DNA from: Streptomyces sp. HNM0574 | GTDB lineage: Bacteria > Actinomycetota > Actinomycetes > Streptomycetales > Streptomycetaceae | DNA length: 64,000 bases | Direction: 5' to 3' | Assembly (NCBI RefSeq): GCF_012726235.1 | Contig: NZ_JAASAH010000008.1 | Span: 1-64,000, forward strand | Shown: positions 59,263-64,000 of the stretch, one piece after another | Layout of the letters: each line of letters opens with the position of its first letter | How positions within the stretch are numbered: the first letter of the stretch is position 1 | Position numbers and translations under genes: made by a program | The notes under the pieces: generated by a model | What the model saw: the letters and a program-made list of their open reading frames with translations, nothing else | Told to the model about the DNA's origin: nothing | Databases searched by the model: none

Positions 59263-61767
59263 ATGAACTTGGACGGCTACGTACGGGTGCGGGGCGCCCG
59301 GGAACACAATCTGCGCAACGTCGAGACGGCCATGCCCCGCGACTCCCTGGTCGCGTTCACCGGTGTCTCGGGCTCGGGGAAGTCATCACTGGCCTTCGGC
59401 ACGCTGTACGCCGAGGCGCAGCGCCGCTACTTCGAGTCCGTCGCGCCGTACGCGCGGCGGCTCATCCACCAGGTCGGCGCGCCCACCGTGGACGAGATCA
59501 CGGGTCTGCCGCCCGCTGTCGCGCTGCAGCAGCGGCGCTCCGTCCCGGGCGGGCGTTCGTCCGTGGGCACGGTGACGACGCTGTCCAATTCGCTGCGGAT
59601 GCTGTTCTCCCGTGCGGGCCACTATCCGGCCGGTGCGCAGCGGGCCGATTCCGACGCGTTCTCGCCCAACACGGCGGCCGGGGCGTGCCCGGAGTGCCAC
59701 GGGCTGGGAACGGTGCACAGCGTCACCGAGGACTCCCTCGTGCCGGACCCGTCGCTCTCCATCCGGGGCGGTGCGATCGCGGCCTGGCCGGGCGCCTGGC
59801 TGGGCAAGAACCTCCGCGACATCCTCGCCACTCTCGGCCACGACATCGACCGGCCGTGGGCCGAGCTCCCGAAGGAAGAGCGGGACTGGATCCTCTTCAC
59901 GGACGAGCAGCCCGTCGTCACCGTGCACCCCGTGCGGGACGCGGCCAGCGTCCGCGGTCCCTACCAGGGCACCTACCAGAGCGCGAAGCGGTACGTCCTG
60001 CACACGTACGCGGACACGAAGAGCGCCACGCTCCGCAAGCGGGTGCAGCGCTACATGGTCAGCGCGGACTGCGCCGCGTGCGGCGGCCGGCGGCTGCGCC
60101 CCGAGTCGCTGGCCGTCACCTTCGCCGGGCGGAACATCGCGGAACTCGCCGCCCTCCCGATCCGCGGTCTCGCCGAAGTGCTGGCGCCGACCGCGGAGTC
60201 GGCGGACGAGGACAGTGTGGAGGGACGCCTCACCCGCGACCTCGTCTCCCGCATCGAGGTGCTGACGGAGCTCGGCCTGGGCTACCTGAGCATCGACCGG
60301 CCCGCGCCCCAGCTCTCGCCAGGGGAACTGCAACGGCTGCGCCTCGCCACGGAGCTGCGCTCCGGACTGTTCGGTGTGGTGTACGTGCTGGACGAGCCGT
60401 CGGCGGGCCTCCATCCGGCGGACGCCGAGGCGCTGTTCACCGTTCTGGACCGGCTCAAGGACGCGGGCAACTCACTGTTCGTCGTGGAGCACGACATGGA
60501 TCTGGTGCGCCGTGCCGACTGGATCATCGACGTCGGCCCGGGCGCGGGGGAGCACGGCGGCGAGGTGCTCTACAGCGGCCCCGTCACGGGGCTGGCCGGC
60601 ACCGAGCGCTCCGCCACCCGGCGCTTCCTCTTCCCCGGGACGGACACCGGAGCAGCCGACGAGACGACGGCGGGCAGTTCCAGCGTCGACCGTGCCCCGC
60701 GTCGCCCGCTCCGGAAGCCGGAGCGCTGGCTGCGGCTCACCGGCGTCACCTGCCACAACCTCGACGGGCTGGACGCGGCCTTCCCGCTCGGGGTGTTCAC
60801 GGCGGTGACCGGCGTCTCCGGCTCCGGAAAGTCGACGCTCGTCAGCCAGGTGCTCGCCGACCTGGTCGCGGAACGCACCGGCGCCGCCCCGCAGGGCGGG
60901 CCCGAGGACGCGGGGACGGAGGACGAATCGGCCCCCGCCCCCAGCGGTGCGAAGGTGGCCGCGGCGGAGGGCGTCGACGCGGTGGACCGGATCGTCCGCG
61001 TCGACCAGAAGCCCATCGGCCGCACCCCTCGCTCCAACCTCGCCACCTACACGGGCCTGTTCGACGCCGTGCGGAAGGTGTTCGCCGCCACCGAGACGGC
61101 CCGGGCCCGTGGCTACACGGCGGGCCGGTTCTCGTTCAACGTGACCAGCGGCCGCTGCCCCACCTGCCAGGGCGAGGGCTTCGTCGCCGTCGAGCTGCTC
61201 TTCCTGCCCGGCACGTACGCGCCCTGCGACGACTGCGGCGGCGCCCGCTACAACGCGGAGACACTCGAGGTGACCTACCGGGGCGCCACCATCGCCGACG
61301 TCCTGGCCATGACCGTCGACCAGGCGGAGGAGTTCCTCGCGGACGTGCCGGCGGCGGCACGCAGCCTCGCCACGCTCCGCAGCGTCGGGCTGGGCTATCT
61401 GCGGCTCGGCCAGCCCGCGACGGAACTGTCCGGCGGGGAGGCGCAGCGCATCAAGCTCGCCGGTGAACTCCAGCGCACCCGGCGCGGGCACACGCTGTAC
61501 GTCCTCGACGAGCCCACCACCGGCCTCCATCCCGCCGACACCGAGGTCCTGATGCGGCAGCTGCACGGCCTGGCCGACGCGGGCAACTCCGTCATCGTCG
61601 TCGAGCACGACATGGACGTCGTGGCCGGTGCCGACTGGGTGATCGATCTGGGGCCCGGCGGCGGTGACCATGGTGGCCGGATCGTCGCGGAGGGCGTTCC
61701 CGAGGACGTGGCACGTGCGCAGAACAGCGCCACAGCCCCGTACTTGCGGGCGAGCACCCGGAACTGA
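59263..61767 (+). CDS. UvrA2-type ABC-ATPase (excinuclease UvrA paralogue)
   Basis: An 834-aa class II ABC protein with two ATPase halves: Walker A GVSGSGKSSL and GVSGSGKSTL, signatures LSPGELQRL (first, altered from LSGGE) and LSGGEAQRI, Walker B VLDEPSAGLHP and VLDEPTTGLHP. Zinc modules show CPECHGLG with CAACGG, and CPTCQGEG with CDDCGG. It is about 120 residues shorter than UvrA and appears to lack the UvrB-binding domain, as in UvrA2/DrrC proteins linked to resistance to DNA-binding drugs. The ribosome-binding site is weak. The preceding GAAC-GAC-GTTC dyad has the wrong spacing for a LexA box. Confidence 0.9.
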   Translation: MNLDGYVRVRGAREHNLRNVETAMPRDSLVAFTGVSGSGKSSLAFGTLYAEAQRRYFESVAPYARRLIHQVGAPTVDEITGLPPAVALQQRRSVPGGRSSVGTVTTLSNSLRMLFSRAGHYPAGAQRADSDAFSPNTAAGACPECHGLGTVHSVTEDSLVPDPSLSIRGGAIAAWPGAWLGKNLRDILATLGHDIDRPWAELPKEERDWILFTDEQPVVTVHPVRDAASVRGPYQGTYQSAKRYVLHTYADTKSATLRKRVQRYMVSADCAACGGRRLRPESLAVTFAGRNIAELAALPIRGLAEVLAPTAESADEDSVEGRLTRDLVSRIEVLTELGLGYLSIDRPAPQLSPGELQRLRLATELRSGLFGVVYVLDEPSAGLHPADAEALFTVLDRLKDAGNSLFVVEHDMDLVRRADWIIDVGPGAGEHGGEVLYSGPVTGLAGTERSATRRFLFPGTDTGAADETTAGSSSVDRAPRRPLRKPERWLRLTGVTCHNLDGLDAAFPLGVFTAVTGVSGSGKSTLVSQVLADLVAERTGAAPQGGPEDAGTEDESAPAPSGAKVAAAEGVDAVDRIVRVDQKPIGRTPRSNLATYTGLFDAVRKVFAATETARARGYTAGRFSFNVTSGRCPTCQGEGFVAVELLFLPGTYAPCDDCGGARYNAETLEVTYRGATIADVLAMTVDQAEEFLADVPAAARSLATLRSVGLGYLRLGQPATELSGGEAQRIKLAGELQRTRRGHTLYVLDEPTTGLHPADTEVLMRQLHGLADAGNSVIVVEHDMDVVAGADWVIDLGPGGGDHGGRIVAEGVPEDVARAQNSATAPYLRASTRN

Positions 61768-61872
61768 ACCGGCCCACTGTCGCGAATGGTGGTCCGGAAC
61801 GGGACCCGGCGGTGCGAGTGAGTGCTGGGCCCCGGTCCGGCCAGGAGCCCGGTTCTGGCTACGGTGGAGGTC

Positions 61873-62580
61873 ATGACCGTCCGCCTGCTGCTCGTCGACG
61901 ACGACCCTCTCGTCCGTTCCGGACTGAAGCTCATGCTGGGAGGCGTCGAGGACGTCGACATCGTGGGCGAGGCGTCCGACGGCGCCGAGGTGCCGCGCAT
62001 GGTGCGCGAGTACGGGCCCGACGTCGTCCTGATGGACATCCGCATGTCCGGCACCGACGGGTTGACCGCGACGGAGCGGCTTCGCGCCGCGCCGGACGCG
62101 CCCGAGGTGCTCGTCCTCACCACCTTCCACGCCGACGCGTACGTGCTGCGCGCCCTGCGGGCGGGAGCGGCCGGGTTCCTCCTCAAGGACAGCGCACCGG
62201 AAGCGATCCTCGACGCGGTGCGGAAGGTCGCGGCCGGCGAGCCCGTGCTCTCGCCGGTGGTGACGCGCCGCCTGATCGACCACGTCACCAGCGGTACGGG
62301 CGACCGTCGCGGGGAGCGCGCGAGGCAGGCGCTCGCCGCACTCGCCGAACGGGAACGCGAAGTGGCCCTTGCGGTGGGCAGGGGCCATTCCAACGCCGAG
62401 ATCGCCGCTGCGCTCTACATGAGCGTCCCCACCGTCAAGACGCACGTCTCCCGCATCCTCACCAAACTGGACCTCAACAACCGCGTCCAGATCGCCCTCC
62501 TCGCCCACGACGCCGGGCTCCTCGACGCGGACGGGACGGAGAGCGGCGATGCGGCGGGAGAGTGGGACACCGGGAGGTGA
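61873..62580 (+). CDS. Orphan NarL/LuxR-family response regulator
   Basis: A 235-aa regulator: receiver with DDD near residue 10, phosphoacceptor Asp55 (VVLMDIRMSG), FLLKDSAPEA Lys, and a LuxR HTH (LAEREREVALAVGRGHSN, MSVPTVKTHVSRILTKLDL). ATG 61873 follows GGTGGAGG. No histidine kinase gene is adjacent in the window, so the partner must lie elsewhere. Confidence 0.9.
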   Translation: MTVRLLLVDDDPLVRSGLKLMLGGVEDVDIVGEASDGAEVPRMVREYGPDVVLMDIRMSGTDGLTATERLRAAPDAPEVLVLTTFHADAYVLRALRAGAAGFLLKDSAPEAILDAVRKVAAGEPVLSPVVTRRLIDHVTSGTGDRRGERARQALAALAEREREVALAVGRGHSNAEIAAALYMSVPTVKTHVSRILTKLDLNNRVQIALLAHDAGLLDADGTESGDAAGEWDTGR

Positions 62581-62635
62581 CCTGCGTCCGGCTGGTGGCC
62601 GGGAATCCTCAGCGCCGCCGTCTGTTGGAACAGAG

Positions 62636-63688
62636 GTGACTACCGCGCCTCCGCACGACCCCGCCGCACAGTCGGACGCCGCCCCGTTGCTCCGCGGGGT
62701 GCGGCTGTCCGTCCTCGACCGTGCCCTCACGCGGCGGGGGGACCATCCCTCGCAGGCGCTGCGGGAAACCGTCCGCTTCGCACAGCAGGTGGAGGAACTG
62801 GGCTTCCACCGGTTCTGGGTCGCCGAGCATCACGGAGTCCCCGGGGTGGCCGGGGCCGCCCCGGCGGTGCTGGCCGCGGCGGTCGCTGCTGCCACGTTCC
62901 GTATCCGAGTGGGCACCGGCGGTGTGATGCTGCCGAACCATCGTCCGCTGGTCGTGGCCGAACAGTTCGGGGTGCTGGAGTCGCTCCATCCGGGACGGAT
63001 CGACATGGGCCTGGGCCGCTCCGTCGGCTTCACCGGCGCCGTGCGGGAAGCGCTCGGCGTGGGCAGGGAAGCGGCGGAGGACTTCGGTGCGCTGATCGGC
63101 GAACTCCTCGACTACTTCCACGGCGACCGCCCCGTCCACGCCGTGCCCGCCGAGGGACTGAACGTCCCGGCGTACGTCCTGGCCGTCGGCTCGGGGGCGG
63201 AGACGGCGGCGGAACACGGGCTGCCGCTCGTCATCGGCGCGCACCGGGACCTCTCGCGCACCGTCACGGCCGTCGAGCGCTACCGCGCCGGATTCCGCCC
63301 CTCACGGCAGCTCTCCGAGCCGTACGTCGTCGTCGCCGTCAACGCGGCCGTCGCGGCCACGTCCGCGCAGGCGGAGACGCTGCAGATCCCCGAGGCGTGG
63401 GCCACCGTACGGTCCCGCACCCGGGGCGTGTTCGAGCCGCTGGTCCCGGCCGCGGAGGTCCTGGCGTACGACATGACGGAGCGGGAACGCCGGCTCTACG
63501 ACGAGGCGCGGGAGTCCCAACTGCGCGGCGACGAACGGCAGATGGCCCGCACGCTCACCGAACTCGTCGCCCGCACGGGCGCGGACGAACTGCTGCTCAC
63601 GCTCAACACCTACGACCCCGCCGACCGGTTGGACTCCTACCGGCGTCTGGCTCAGCTCGCACGGCAGCCGGAACCGTCCTCCATCTGA
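62636..63688 (+). CDS. LLM-class flavin-dependent oxidoreductase (luciferase-like)
   Basis: A 350-aa protein of the bacterial luciferase-like superfamily: RLSVLDRALTRRGDHPSQALRETVRFAQQVEELGFHRFWVAEHH (the AEHH motif), GTGGVMLPNHRPLVVAEQFGVLESLHPGRIDMGLGRSVGFTG and YVLAVGSGAETAAEHGLPLVIG. It probably uses F420H2 or FMNH2. The GTG at 62636 fits the start of the family domain; a longer reading from 62549 would overlap the response regulator gene, and the ribosome-binding site does not decide. Confidence 0.85.
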   Translation: MTTAPPHDPAAQSDAAPLLRGVRLSVLDRALTRRGDHPSQALRETVRFAQQVEELGFHRFWVAEHHGVPGVAGAAPAVLAAAVAAATFRIRVGTGGVMLPNHRPLVVAEQFGVLESLHPGRIDMGLGRSVGFTGAVREALGVGREAAEDFGALIGELLDYFHGDRPVHAVPAEGLNVPAYVLAVGSGAETAAEHGLPLVIGAHRDLSRTVTAVERYRAGFRPSRQLSEPYVVVAVNAAVAATSAQAETLQIPEAWATVRSRTRGVFEPLVPAAEVLAYDMTERERRLYDEARESQLRGDERQMARTLTELVARTGADELLLTLNTYDPADRLDSYRRLAQLARQPEPSSI

Positions 63689-63711
63689 GCCGGGACGGTC
63701 GCCCCCCCCAA

Positions 63712-63735
63712 CAACCCGGTCAGGCTCCCGGGTTG
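63712..63735. terminator. Hairpin between convergent genes
   Basis: Perfect 8-bp stem CAACCCGG (63712-63719) with CCGGGTTG (63728-63735) and an 8-nt loop. It overlaps the end of the AMP-binding gene and lies 24 nt after the LLM gene. An eight-C run (63702-63709) adjoins it. Confidence 0.55.
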
Positions 63736-64000
63736 CTCTCCACCGCCTCGTCCGGAGCGCGGAGTTCGCGCTTGAGGATCTTGCCCATGTCGTTGCGGGG
63801 CAGCGAGTCGACGAAGCGCACCGTGCGCGGCCGCTTGTGCGGAGCGAGCTGGGCGGCCACGTGGCCGGAGAGTTCCTCGGCGGCCGGCGGGGCGTCCGGG
63901 TCGGCGGGCACGATCCAGGCGACGACACGTTCGCCGAGGTCGGGGTCCGACTCGCCGGTGACGGCGGCCTCGGCAACGGACGGCAGGGACAGCAGAACGT
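63720..64000 (-). CDS. AMP-binding (acyl-CoA synthetase-like) enzyme, C-terminal fragment
   Basis: The C-terminal 93 residues of an ANL-superfamily adenylating enzyme; the rest lies beyond the window. Visible: AEAAVTGESDPDLGERVVAWIVP, LAPHKRPRTVRFVDSLPRNDMGKILKREL with the catalytic Lys in the GKILKREL element (A10 motif). It is probably an acyl-CoA or malonyl-CoA-type synthetase; the substrate cannot be inferred from this part. Confidence 0.85.
   Translation of the reverse strand, partial: VLLSLPSVAEAAVTGESDPDLGERVVAWIVPADPDAPPAAEELSGHVAAQLAPHKRPRTVRFVDSLPRNDMGKILKRELRAPDEAVESNPGA

Overview
This 64-kb window is chromosomal DNA from a streptomycete or very close relative. It has very high GC with strongly GC-biased third codon positions, many GTG and TTG starts, 4-nt start/stop overlaps (GTGA, ATGA), and typical families: a gamma-butyrolactone (GBL) AfsA/receptor set, a SigB/F-type sigma factor, Tat-type signals, WXG100-like secretion proteins and many LuxR, MerR, MarR, DeoR and LysR regulators. 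I found no phage genes, intact insertion sequence, CRISPR array or oriC. The right edge cuts an acyl-CoA synthetase-like gene.

Layout. 1-5 kb: a cysteine-rich DUF1326 gene behind a CsoR-like operator, a lipoprotein, a MerR regulator fused to a PrxQ-like peroxiredoxin behind its own MerR-type promoter, and a KtrB/KtrA potassium uptake pair. 5-12 kb: a NarL-type two-component pair, a large glycosyltransferase and a PIG-L deacetylase lipoprotein. 12-20 kb: two WXG100-like proteins, an acetyltransferase, a tightly coupled operon of two FGGY sugar kinases and a histidine phosphatase with a divergent DeoR regulator, and a RibD-like reductase. 20-27 kb: a GH3 beta-glucosidase, an SDR, the sigma factor, small proteins, and a DJ-1/PfpI gene coupled to a cytochrome P450 gene broken by a one-base homopolymer frameshift. 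28-40 kb: VOC protein, TerB protein, NAD(P)-binding reductase, aldo/keto reductase, monooxygenase, methyltransferase, MarR, epoxide-hydrolase-like protein, amino-acid permease plus aminotransferase, MFS exporter, LysR.

40.1-47.1 kb is the most interesting stretch. It is a GBL signalling locus with an AfsA-type synthase, a canonical receptor divergent from it, a second receptor-like TetR gene carrying a TTA codon (the only in-frame TTA I found by eye), two reductases that could act in butanolide maturation, and an IS701-transposase-like protein that has lost two of its three catalytic acidic residues. Sequences resembling receptor-binding AREs lie in front of the synthase/receptor pair, the SDR and the transposase-like gene. 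This suggests that the transposase-derived protein has been recruited into the GBL regulon.

47-57 kb: two tRNA-Pro(GGG) genes, two DnaA-box-like sequences, a processive GT2 glycosyltransferase with a coupled small membrane peptide, and a probable cell-surface glycan set (epimerase, GT2, DUF2064, methyltransferase). Next to it, on the other strand, are a membrane-anchored molybdopterin oxidoreductase, a GT-C-like membrane protein and a lipase-maturation-factor protein. 58-64 kb: a CE7 acetyl esterase, a UvrA2-type ABC ATPase, an orphan NarL response regulator, an LLM flavin oxidoreductase and the truncated AMP-binding gene. All assignments come from reading the sequence and family knowledge; no database search was run.
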